Assembly (NCBI GenBank): GCA_903831455.1
Contig: CAIKXV010000057.1
Coordinates: forward strand, 1 to 37,874
Reading direction: 5' to 3'
DNA: 37,874 bases
Source of the DNA: an uncultured Pseudomonadota bacterium
GTDB taxonomy: Bacteria; Pseudomonadota; Gammaproteobacteria; Burkholderiales; CAIKXV01
Part shown: in pieces, positions 13,954 to 21,772 of the stretch
Layout of the letters: each line of letters starts with the position of its first letter
Position numbering within the stretch: the first letter of the stretch is position 1
Position numbers and translations under genes: made by a program
Notes under the pieces: model-generated
What the model was told of the DNA's origin: nothing
Databases searched by the model: none
Seen by the model: the letters and a program-made list of their open reading frames with translations, nothing else

Positions 13954-15825
13954 TCAGGCGGGCGACTCGCTCGCGGGCAGGGTCTCGGGCAGGAAGCCGC
14001 CCGACTGATGGCGCCACAGCCGCGCGTAGTGGCCATCGAGGTCGAGCAGTTGCGCATGCGTGCCCTGCTCGACGATGCGGCCGCCGTCGAGCACGACCAG
14101 GCGATCCATGCGTGCGATCGTCGACAGGCGGTGCGCGATCGCGATCACGGTCTTGCCCTCCATCAGCCCGAGCAACTGCTCCTGGATCGCCCGCTCGACC
14201 TCGCTGTCCAGTGCCGAGGTGGCCTCGTCGAGCACGAGCACCGGCGCGTCCTTCAGGATCACCCGCGCGATCGCGATCCGCTGCCGCTGCCCCCCCGAGA
14301 GCTTGACGCCGCGTTCGCCGACATGCGCGGCATAGCCCTCGCGACCGTCGCGATCGCACAGCGCGAGGATGAACGCCTCGGCCTGCGCGCGGCTCGCGGC
14401 CCGGCGGACCTCGTCGTCGCTCGCTGCCGGTCGGCCGTAGCGGATGTTCGCGTCGATCGAGCGGTGCAGCAGCGAGGTGTCCTGCGTCACCATGCCGATG
14501 GCCGCGCGCAGGCTCTCCTGGGTGACGCCCGCGATGTCGGTGCCGTCGATCAGGATGCGCCCCTGCTCGAGGTCGTGGAACCGCAGCAGCAGGTTGACGA
14601 GCGTCGACTTGCCCGCGCCGGATCGTCCGACCAGCCCCACCCGCTCCCCGGGCCGGACGCGGAGGTTCAGGTCGTCGATCACGCGGTGGCCGCCGCCTCG
14701 CCCGTAGCTGAAGCCCACGTGCTCGAAGCGGATCTCGCCCCCGCGGGGGGCGGGCAGCACCGTCAGTTCGCGGGCGCCGGGTCGATCGACGTGGGAGTGC
14801 GGTACCGCGATGGTCTGCATTCCCTCCTGCACCACGCCGATGTTCTCGAAGATGCCGGTGACCTCCCAGCTCACCCACCCGGCGACGTTCGCGATCTGCC
14901 AGACCAGCGGCAGCGCGGTGGCCACCGCGCCGGCGCCGATGGTGCCCTCGCGCCAGAGGAGCAGTCCGATCACCGCGGTCGACACCAGCAGCAGGGCATT
15001 CATCGCGGCGAGCGTCGCCATGAAGCGCGTGATCACCCGCATGTGCGCGGCCATCGCGCCGGTGTGCGCGTCGACGGCTTCGCGCACGAAGGCGTCCTCG
15101 TCGCGGGCCCGCGCGAACAGCTTGACCGACAGGATGTTGGTGTAGCTGTCGACCACCCGTCCCATCAGCATCGAACGTGCCTCGGAGCTCGTGCGGGCGA
15201 GATCGCGCAGCCGGGGCACGAAGTGCCGGAGGAAGACCACGTAGACGGCGAACCACGCGAGCGTCGGCAGGGCCAGTCGCCAGTCGAGCGCAAGCAGCAG
15301 CGCGATGGCGGTCAATCCGTAGACCGCGATGTACCAGACCGCGCGGATGCTGCTCACCACGCTCTCGCGCAGCGCATTGGCGGTCTGCATGACGCGGTTG
15401 GCGATGCGCCCGGCGAAATCCTCCTGGAAGAACGGCCAGCCCTGGCGTACCACGTGCCAGTGGCTCTGCCAGCGCACGAGGCTGGTGACGCCGGGCAGGA
15501 CCGCGTTGTTGCGCAGCAGGCCGTCGAGCACCATCACCGCGGGGCGCAGCAGCACGACGACGAGGGCCATCGCGACGAGCGCCGGCAGGGCCTGCGCGAG
15601 TGCCGCGCCGCGCTCGGAGGTCTCCATCAGCGACACGAGCTTCCCGATGAACAGCGGCACCAGCGTGTCGATCAGGGCGACGGCGAGTCCGGTGGCCAGC
15701 AGCGCAAGGTACAGGCCGCGCGTCTGGCGAACGAAGTGCCAGTAGAACGCCAGCAGGCCGCCCGACGGGGGCGGCGCGTCCGGGGCTGCGGTGGCGTCGA
15801 CGCGGGATTCGAAGAATCGGAACAT
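13954..15825 (-). CDS. ABC transporter, fused permease and ATPase (exporter type)
   Basis: A 623-residue half-transporter of the MsbA/multidrug type that would work as a homodimer in the inner membrane. The membrane domain (about residues 20-330) shows six hydrophobic segments, including YLALLATGLAVALIDTLVPLF and VWYIAVYGLTAIALLLALDW. The ATPase domain has Walker A GRSGAGKST with Lys406, Q-loop MVTQDTSLLH, signature LSGGQRQR, Walker B VLVLDEATSALD and the H-loop IAIAHRLST. ATG 15825 is preferred over the GTG at 15861. The substrate cannot be deduced; lipid or drug export are the usual roles. The gene is followed by the class II aldolase gene on the same strand after 113 bp. Confidence 0.92.
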   Translation of the reverse strand: MFRFFESRVDATAAPDAPPPSGGLLAFYWHFVRQTRGLYLALLATGLAVALIDTLVPLFIGKLVSLMETSERGAALAQALPALVAMALVVVLLRPAVMVLDGLLRNNAVLPGVTSLVRWQSHWHVVRQGWPFFQEDFAGRIANRVMQTANALRESVVSSIRAVWYIAVYGLTAIALLLALDWRLALPTLAWFAVYVVFLRHFVPRLRDLARTSSEARSMLMGRVVDSYTNILSVKLFARARDEDAFVREAVDAHTGAMAAHMRVITRFMATLAAMNALLLVSTAVIGLLLWREGTIGAGAVATALPLVWQIANVAGWVSWEVTGIFENIGVVQEGMQTIAVPHSHVDRPGARELTVLPAPRGGEIRFEHVGFSYGRGGGHRVIDDLNLRVRPGERVGLVGRSGAGKSTLVNLLLRFHDLEQGRILIDGTDIAGVTQESLRAAIGMVTQDTSLLHRSIDANIRYGRPAASDDEVRRAASRAQAEAFILALCDRDGREGYAAHVGERGVKLSGGQRQRIAIARVILKDAPVLVLDEATSALDSEVERAIQEQLLGLMEGKTVIAIAHRLSTIARMDRLVVLDGGRIVEQGTHAQLLDLDGHYARLWRHQSGGFLPETLPASESPA

Positions 15826-15955
15826 GCGGCGCAGGGTCGGGGCCGGGGCGGGCAACGGCACGCCGGCGAAAGGGTCTTCGGACGCGCCGCATGCCGGGCG
15901 GCTGCGCGGCGATGGGCGAAGGTCGGCCCCCGGGAGGAGGCCGGGGACGGCCCGG

Positions 15956-16504
15956 TCAGGTCAGCACGCCGCGCGCCCTGGCGTCGTTGGCCCAGGCATC
16001 GATCAGGGTATGCAGCGCATCCTCCGGCCACGGCGCGGGACACAGCGCCGCATAGCAGGCGAGGTGGTCCGCAGCGGCCTCGCCCGAGGACGATGCCGCG
16101 AGTCCGCAACTGTGCGGCGGATAGAGCGTGGCGAGTGCATGCTGCTGCAGCTTCTCGGCGGCCAGTTCTGCACCCTTCACGCGGTCGCGCAGGGCTCGCG
16201 TGGTCGACGCCGCGAATGCCCCGATGTCCGAGCGCAGCTGGCGACGTACCTCGCGCAGCGCGCGCACGACGGTCTCGCGCCACGGCCGCACGGCCGCGTC
16301 GAGTGCGGCGATCGATCCGGCGTCGAGCCGGCGGCCGCAGTCGGCCAGGTAGAGCAGGAACAGCACCACGTTCACGTCGGCGCCGCCCTCGTCCTGGAGC
16401 GCGAGGCACGCCGGCGGCACGGCCGGCTGTCCGTAGATCCGCAGCGAGAACTCCCAGAAGCCGTCTGCGGAGGGTGCCGACTCCGCGCCGGTCGACTCGC
16501 TCAA
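15956..16504 (-). CDS. TIGR02444/DUF2390-family protein
   Basis: A 182-residue protein with the family opening FWEFSLRIYGQPAVPPACLALQ followed by DEGGADVNVVLFLLYLA. It then continues as a helical domain rich in Arg and Ala. The biochemical function of the family is unknown. No ATG or GTG lies near the conserved start. TTG at 16504 overlaps the ubiX stop as TTGA and is preceded by AGGAGG, so translation is probably coupled to ubiX. Another plausible start was not found. There is no signal peptide or membrane segment, so it should be cytoplasmic. Confidence 0.85.
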   Translation of the reverse strand: MSESTGAESAPSADGFWEFSLRIYGQPAVPPACLALQDEGGADVNVVLFLLYLADCGRRLDAGSIAALDAAVRPWRETVVRALREVRRQLRSDIGAFAASTTRALRDRVKGAELAAEKLQQHALATLYPPHSCGLAASSSGEAAADHLACYAALCPAPWPEDALHTLIDAWANDARARGVLT

Positions 16505-17076
16505 GACGCCTCCTGGGTGTCCTTCCAGCGCTTGACCATGCGGGTGTCGATCCCGAACAGATCCAGCGCGCGCCCCACCGTCTGGTTGACGATGTCGTCG
16601 AGCGTACGGGGGCGGTGGTAGAAGGCAGGCACCGGCGGCATGATGATCGCCCCGTTGCGGGTGGCCTGTTCCATGAGTGCGATGTGGCCTGCGTGCAGCG
16701 GGGTCTCGCGCAGCAGGAGGACGACCCGGCGTCGTTCCTTCAGGCAGACGTCGGCCGCGCGCACGATCAGCTCGTCGTCGAACGAATTCGCGATGCCCGA
16801 CAGCGTCTTGATCGAGCAGGGCGCGACCAGCATGCCTTCGGTGCGGAACGAGCCGCTGGAGATCGAGGCGCCGATGTCGCGGTAGTTGTGCTGCGCGCTC
16901 GCCAGGGACTTCACGTGGTCGAGGTCGTAGTCGGTTTCCTCGACCAGCGTGCGCGCCGCGGAAGGCGACATCACGAGGTGCGTCTCGACGTCCGGCAATC
17001 CGCGCAGGATCTCGAGCGCCCGGACGCCGTAGATGACGCCCGAGGCGCCGGTGATGCCGATGATGATCCGCTTCAT
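16501..17076 (-). CDS. ubiX: Flavin prenyltransferase UbiX
   Basis: A 191-residue enzyme that attaches a dimethylallyl group to FMN, producing the prenylated flavin used by UbiD-type decarboxylases in ubiquinone synthesis and aromatic acid metabolism. The N-terminal ITGASGVIYG motif binds FMN. SSGSFRTEGMLVAPCSIKTLSGIANSF carries the conserved Ser/Cys-Ser segment, and MEQATRNGAIIMPPVPAFYHRP the C-terminal substrate loop. ATG 17076 is preceded by GGAGG. The partner ubiD is not in this window. The stop overlaps the TTG start of the TIGR02444 gene, and pyrD diverges 91 bp away. Confidence 0.93.
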   Translation of the reverse strand: MKRIIIGITGASGVIYGVRALEILRGLPDVETHLVMSPSAARTLVEETDYDLDHVKSLASAQHNYRDIGASISSGSFRTEGMLVAPCSIKTLSGIANSFDDELIVRAADVCLKERRRVVLLLRETPLHAGHIALMEQATRNGAIIMPPVPAFYHRPRTLDDIVNQTVGRALDLFGIDTRMVKRWKDTQEAS

Positions 17077-17153
17077 GACTGGCCTCCGGCGCCACGGCGG
17101 CCCGGTCGTTTGTGGGATCGGCGAGGGTAACAGATGGCCGGCCCGGTCAGCGG

Positions 17154-17159
17154 TAGAAT
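17154..17159 (+). promoter_or_regulatory. -10 element TAGAAT for pyrD
   Basis: TAGAAT (5/6 match to TATAAT) ends only 8 bp before the pyrD ATG, and no ribosome binding site lies between. A start about 7 nt downstream would give a nearly leaderless transcript. The -35 region is not recognisable. Confidence 0.5.
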
Positions 17160-17167
17160 CCGACGCG

Positions 17168-18253
17168 ATGAACGAGAACGAGACGCCCCTGCCCTGGTCG
17201 CAGCGCCTGCTGCACCGGTTCGATCCCGAGGCCGCCCACCGGATCGCCCTCCTCGCCTTGCGACTCGGGCTGGTGCCGCGGCCCGAGCCCTTCGACGATC
17301 CCGTGCTGCACGCCCGGGTGTGGGACCTCGAATTCCGCAGCCCCGTGGGGCTTGCCGCCGGATTCGACAAGGACGCCGAGGTGGTCGACGCGATGCTCGG
17401 CCTGGGCTTCGGTTTCGTCGAGGCCGGCTCGGTCACGCCGCGCCCCCAGCCGGGCAATCCCGCGCCGCGACTGTTCCGCCTTGCCGAGGACCGCGGAGTC
17501 ATCAACCGCTTCGGCTTCAACAGCCGTGGCCTCGCGCCCTACGCCGCGCGTCTTCGCGCGCGACGGGTACGCGGGCCCGCCGGCGGAATCGTCGGGGCCA
17601 ATGTCGGGCGCAATCGCGACTCGGCCGATGGCGTGGCCGACTACGTGGCGGGGGTGCGGGTACTGGCCGGTCTCGCCGACTACCTGGTGTGCAACATCTC
17701 CTCGCCGAACACGCCCGGCCTGCGTGCAATGCAGCAGCGGGAGGTGATCGCCGAACTGCTCGCGCGCGTGATCGCGGCCCGCGACGAGGCGACGCCACCC
17801 GGCGCACGGCGTCCGCCGCTGCTCGCGAAGGTCGGCCCCGACCTCTCCGCCTCCATGGTCGAGGACATCGCGGAGGTGGCGCTCGCCACCGGGGTGGACG
17901 GCCTGATCGTCGGCAACACCACGATCGATCGGCCCGCGACGCTGCGCAGCCGCCACGCCGCCGAGGCGGGGGGCTTGTCCGGCGCGCCGCTGCTGGGCAA
18001 GGCCGATGCGTGCCTCGAGGCCTTCGCCCGCGTGCTGCGCGGCCGCCTGCCCATCGTCGGTTGCGGCGGCGTGTCGACGGGCGAGCAGGCCTACGGCAAG
18101 ATCCGCGCGGGCGCGAGCCTCGTCCAGCTCTACTCGGCCCTGGTCTACGGCGGGCCCGGGCTGGTGGCGACCATCAATCGCGACCTGGCCGCACGGCTGC
18201 GCAGGGACGGCTTCTCGAGCGTGAGCGAAGCGGTGGGCAGCGGGTTGCGGTGA
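17168..18253 (+). CDS. pyrD: Dihydroorotate dehydrogenase (quinone), class 2
   Basis: This 361-residue FMN enzyme oxidises dihydroorotate to orotate with quinone as acceptor, the fourth step of pyrimidine synthesis, at the inner face of the cytoplasmic membrane. Class 2 is shown by the N-terminal amphipathic extension (QRLLHRFDPEAAHRIALLALRLG). SPVGLAAGFDKDAE and the catalytic NISSPNTPGLR (Ser178/179) follow, then GNTT and the FMN-phosphate loop VGCGGVSTGEQAY. ATG 17168 is chosen because it begins the conserved quinone-site helix; the upstream frame is non-conserved. It is convergent with the EamA transporter, the two stops lying only 7 bp apart. Confidence 0.95.
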   Translation: MNENETPLPWSQRLLHRFDPEAAHRIALLALRLGLVPRPEPFDDPVLHARVWDLEFRSPVGLAAGFDKDAEVVDAMLGLGFGFVEAGSVTPRPQPGNPAPRLFRLAEDRGVINRFGFNSRGLAPYAARLRARRVRGPAGGIVGANVGRNRDSADGVADYVAGVRVLAGLADYLVCNISSPNTPGLRAMQQREVIAELLARVIAARDEATPPGARRPPLLAKVGPDLSASMVEDIAEVALATGVDGLIVGNTTIDRPATLRSRHAAEAGGLSGAPLLGKADACLEAFARVLRGRLPIVGCGGVSTGEQAYGKIRAGASLVQLYSALVYGGPGLVATINRDLAARLRRDGFSSVSEAVGSGLR

Positions 18254-18260
18254 GGCGGCC

Positions 18261-19148
18261 TCAACGCGGCGACAGGCGGGTCATGTAGATCCCCACGCCG
18301 ACGATGATCGCCGCGCCGGCGAGCAGCCAGGCGTCGGGCCAGTCGCCCCACACCACGATGCCGACGAGCAGGGCCCAGACCAGTCCCGTGTACTTGAATG
18401 GCGACACCAGGGCGGCGGGCGCCAGCCGCAGGGCTTCGATCATCGTCCACTGGGCCGCGACGTAGAACACGCCGGCGAGCAGGAACCACACCGTGGCCGG
18501 GGCGGTGACCGGGACCCACTCGAAGGGCATGGCCAGCAGCCCGCCGGCTCCGACGATGGCGGTCGACCAGAACAGCGTGGAGATCGAGTGGTCCGTGCGC
18601 GACAGGCGACGCGTCACGATGTCGCGCATCGCGTTGAGCAGGGCTGCGCCGATCGGCAGCAGCAGCGCGAGGCTGAAGGCGCCGCTGCCCGGCCGCACGA
18701 TGAGCAGCACGCCGACGAAGCCCGCCACGATCGCGAGCCACACCCGCAGCGGCACCCGCTCCCCGAGCAGCGGTGCCGAGAGCAGGGCGACGAACAGGGG
18801 GCTGGCGAAGACGATCGAACTCACCGTCGCGATCGGCAGCAGGTGCAGGGCGGTCATGATCGTCCAGGTGCCGGCGAGCAGCAGGGCGCCACGCATCGCC
18901 TGCAGCCGCCCGTGGCCGATCCGCAGCATGCGGGGCCCGCCCAGCGACAGCGCCCAGGGCAGCACGATCGCCAGCGCGATGGCCTGGCGCACGCCGATGA
19001 CCTGCCCGATCGGCCAGGTCTCCATCAGGTGCTTGGAGATCGCGTCGCCCAGCATCAGGAACAGCGCTGCGGCGCACATCGACAGCACGCCCAGCCGGTG
19101 CGAGGCGCGCGCGCTGCGCGCCGCGGTCGAGCCCGGCGCGTCGGTCAA
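18261..19148 (-). CDS. EamA/DMT-superfamily transporter
   Basis: A 295-residue protein with about ten transmembrane segments in two EamA repeats. The first repeat starts at LGVLSMCAAALFLMLGDAISK and the second at LALLLPIGAALLNAMRDIVTRR. Members export metabolites such as amino acids or related small molecules; the substrate is unknown. The start is TTG 19148, which overlaps the dusA stop as TTGA; the first ATG would truncate the first membrane helix. The ribosome binding site is weak (GGGCGGC), so translation is probably coupled to dusA. Confidence 0.87.
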   Translation of the reverse strand: MTDAPGSTAARSARASHRLGVLSMCAAALFLMLGDAISKHLMETWPIGQVIGVRQAIALAIVLPWALSLGGPRMLRIGHGRLQAMRGALLLAGTWTIMTALHLLPIATVSSIVFASPLFVALLSAPLLGERVPLRVWLAIVAGFVGVLLIVRPGSGAFSLALLLPIGAALLNAMRDIVTRRLSRTDHSISTLFWSTAIVGAGGLLAMPFEWVPVTAPATVWFLLAGVFYVAAQWTMIEALRLAPAALVSPFKYTGLVWALLVGIVVWGDWPDAWLLAGAAIIVGVGIYMTRLSPR

Positions 19149-20155
19149 GCCGCCGCCCTGCCCGGGGTCACGTGCTCGAGCGCTGCATGGATGACCTCGA
19201 GCCCGGCGCCGCGCCGCGGCGCGCGCTCGCTGAGCGTGCGCCGCCAGCCACGCGCCCCGGGCACGGCCTGGTACAGACCGAGCAGGTGGCGGGTCATCGC
19301 GGACAGCGGGGTGCCCTGCGCGAGCTCGCGCTCGACGCAGGGCAGGTACTGCGCGATCGCGCCGGCCCGGTCCGACACCGGGGCCGCCTCGCCGAAGAGC
19401 GCGGGGTCGACGCTGGCGAGCAGCCACGGGTCGTAGTAGGCGGCACGCCCGAGCATCACCCCGTCCACGTGCGCCAGCTCGCGCTCGCAGTCGGCGATCG
19501 AGGCGAGGCCGCCGTTGATCACGATCGTGAGGTCGGGCCAGGTGCGCTTGAGCGCGTGCACCACCTCCGGCCGCAGGGGCGGGATCTCCCGGTTCTCGCG
19601 GGGGCTGAGCCCATCGAGCCAGGCCTTGCGCGCGTGCACGATCAGCGTGCGGCAACCCGCGGCCACCACCGCCTCGACCAGGCGATCCAGCCGCTCGGTC
19701 GATTCGTCTCGGTCGATGCCGATGCGCGTCTTCACGGTCACCGGGATGTCGACCTCGGCGATCATGGCGGCCACGCCGTCGGCGACCCGCGCGGGCTCGG
19801 CCATCAGGCAGGCACCGAAGCGACCGGACTGGACGCGGTCGCTGGGGCAGCCGACGTTCAGGTTCACCTCGTCGTAGCCTGCGTCCTCTGCCATCCGCGC
19901 GCACGCGGCCAGCTCGCCCGGCTCGCTGCCGCCCAGCTGGACGGCCAGCGGATGCTCGGCCGGATCGTGGCGCAGGTGTCGTGCCGCATCGCCATGCAGC
20001 AGGGCGCCGGTCGTGATCATTTCGGTGTACAGCCGTGCCCGCCGCGACAGCAGCCGCAGGAAGCGCCGCGCGTGACGGTCGGTGAGATCCATCATCGGCG
20101 CCACGCAGAAGCGGTGCGGGCTGGGGACGGCGGGCACGGGCGGGGCGAGGGGCAC
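19145..20155 (-). CDS. dusA: tRNA-dihydrouridine(20/20a) synthase DusA
   Basis: A 336-residue FMN- and NADPH-dependent enzyme that reduces U20/U20a in the tRNA D-loop. It begins with RFCVAPMMDLTDRHARRFLRL and has NLNVGCPSDRVQSGRFGACL, the DusA-specific catalytic region with the proton-donating Cys. VKTRIGIDRDES and VINGGLASI complete the TIM barrel and FMN phosphate site. The start is taken as GTG 20155, which has AGGA about 9 nt upstream; GTG 20137 is an alternative, and the frame is open further upstream. A -10-like GATACT lies at 20242-20237. The stop overlaps the EamA gene start. Confidence 0.92.
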   Translation of the reverse strand: MPLAPPVPAVPSPHRFCVAPMMDLTDRHARRFLRLLSRRARLYTEMITTGALLHGDAARHLRHDPAEHPLAVQLGGSEPGELAACARMAEDAGYDEVNLNVGCPSDRVQSGRFGACLMAEPARVADGVAAMIAEVDIPVTVKTRIGIDRDESTERLDRLVEAVVAAGCRTLIVHARKAWLDGLSPRENREIPPLRPEVVHALKRTWPDLTIVINGGLASIADCERELAHVDGVMLGRAAYYDPWLLASVDPALFGEAAPVSDRAGAIAQYLPCVERELAQGTPLSAMTRHLLGLYQAVPGARGWRRTLSERAPRRGAGLEVIHAALEHVTPGRAAA

Positions 20156-20314
20156 GAGGGGTTCCTGGGGGCGGCGCGCTCGATGCCGCAGAGCGGCGGG
20201 GCGCGCGGACGCGAAGCGGCATCGGACCGGCTGCCGAGTATCCCACCGACGGCGACCCTCGCGTTCGACCGCGTCCCCTGGCCGTGCCCTGCGCGCGCCC
20301 CGCGGTCGACGCGC

Positions 20315-20320
20315 TACCAT
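20315..20320 (+). promoter_or_regulatory. -10-like TACCAT in the dusA/FAD oxidase divergent region
   Basis: Within the 237-bp divergent region, GCTACCATGGCGCG lies 73 bp before the FAD oxidase ATG. It matches the TACCAT element before the cupin gene (37218) and the one at 10555. No -35 is recognisable. Nothing else is seen in this GC-rich gap. Confidence 0.35.
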
Positions 20321-20392
20321 GGCGCGGGTGGCGCCCGTGCCCGGGCGCGACTGCCGCACCGCGACCGCCTACCCACGCACCGAGGGGCTCCG

Positions 20393-21772
20393 ATGATTGC
20401 CGCCGATACGCTCGACCATCTGCGCTCGCTGCTGGGCGAGCGCCTGCAGACCGCCGCGTCGGTTCGGGAGCATCACGCCCGCGACGAATCCGGCCATCCC
20501 TCCGCGCTGCCCGATGCGGTCGTCTACGCCGAATCCACCGACGATGTCGCGGCCATCCTGAGGCTGGCGAACCGGTGCCGGCTGCCGGTAGTGCCCTTCG
20601 GTACCGGCACCGGGATCGAGGGCGCCGCGATTCCGGTCCGGGGCGGCCTGTCGCTCGACCTGTCGCGGATGAATCGCGTGCTGGAGGTCAATGTCGACGA
20701 TCTCGATGCCCGCGTCGAGGCGGGGGTCACCCGGCTGGCCCTGAACGAGGCCGTGCGCGGCCACGGACTGTTCTTCCCGATCGATCCGGGGGCCGATGCC
20801 TCGCTGGGCGGCATGGCTGCCACCCGAGCCTCGGGTACCAATGCGGTCCGCTACGGCACCATGCGGGAGAACGTGCTCGGACTCACGGTCGTGACCGCCG
20901 CGGGGGAGGTCGTTCGCACCGGGGGACGCGCGCGCAAGTCGTCGGCCGGCTACGACCTCACGCGACTGTTCGTCGGCTCCGAGGGTACGCTTGGCGTGAT
21001 CACCGAGGTGCACCTGCGCCTGTACGGGATGCCCGAGCGGATCGCCGCCGCGGTGTGCGCGTTCGACACCCTCGAGGGGGCCGTGCGCAGCGTCATCGAG
21101 ACCATCCAGGCGGGCATCCCGGTCGCGCGCATCGAACTGCTCGACGAGTTGCAGATGCAGGCGAGCATCGCCTACTCGAAGCTCGAGGGGCTGCAGCCCC
21201 GGCCCACCCTCTTCTACGAATTCCACGGCAGCGAGGCGGGTGTCGAGGAGCAGGCGAACGCGGTGGCCGCGATCGCCGAGGCCCACGGGGGTGGCGCGTT
21301 CGCCTGGGCGCACCGCACCGAGGAGCGCAACCGGCTGTGGAAGGCGCGGCATGCAGCCTACTACGCGGCGCTGGCGCTGGCCCCGGGGTCGGGCAGCCTG
21401 GTCGCCGACGTGTGCGTGCCGATCTCGCGGCTGGCCGAGTGCGTGCTGGCCGCGCAGGCCGACGCCCGGCGCGAGGGCCTGCTCGCGGCGATCGTCGGAC
21501 ACGTCGGCGATGGCAATTTCCATGTGCTCTACCTGATGCGCGACGAGCGCGAGCGCGAGGCGGTCGGACGCCTGCATGCATCGCTGGTCGAGCGCGCGAT
21601 CGCCGCAGGCGGCACCTGCACCGGCGAGCACGGCATCGGCATCGGCAAGCGGCGCTACCTCGAGCGCGAGCACGGCGCGACGGCCGTCGGGCTGATGCGT
21701 GCGCTCAAGTGCACGCTCGACCCGCACGGCATCCTCAACCCCGGCAAGGTACTGCCGGAGGTCGACGCGTGA
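20393..21772 (+). CDS. FAD-linked oxidase, D-lactate/glycolate dehydrogenase type
   Basis: A 459-residue flavoprotein. The FAD-binding PCMH domain shows PVVPFGTGTGIEGAAIPVRGG, GLFFPIDPGADASLGGM and TRASGTNAVRYGTM. The C-terminal oxidase domain has HVGDGNFHVLY (metal/substrate His) and CTGEHGIGIGKRRYL. It should oxidise a D-2-hydroxyacid (lactate, glycolate or 2-hydroxyglutarate type) to the 2-oxoacid. ATG 20393 follows GAGGGG. The stop overlaps the GTG start of the D-aminoacylase by four bases, so the three genes to 23781 form an operon. It might handle a D-hydroxyacid derived from D-amino-acid breakdown, but this is inferred. Confidence 0.9.
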   Translation: MIAADTLDHLRSLLGERLQTAASVREHHARDESGHPSALPDAVVYAESTDDVAAILRLANRCRLPVVPFGTGTGIEGAAIPVRGGLSLDLSRMNRVLEVNVDDLDARVEAGVTRLALNEAVRGHGLFFPIDPGADASLGGMAATRASGTNAVRYGTMRENVLGLTVVTAAGEVVRTGGRARKSSAGYDLTRLFVGSEGTLGVITEVHLRLYGMPERIAAAVCAFDTLEGAVRSVIETIQAGIPVARIELLDELQMQASIAYSKLEGLQPRPTLFYEFHGSEAGVEEQANAVAAIAEAHGGGAFAWAHRTEERNRLWKARHAAYYAALALAPGSGSLVADVCVPISRLAECVLAAQADARREGLLAAIVGHVGDGNFHVLYLMRDEREREAVGRLHASLVERAIAAGGTCTGEHGIGIGKRRYLEREHGATAVGLMRALKCTLDPHGILNPGKVLPEVDA

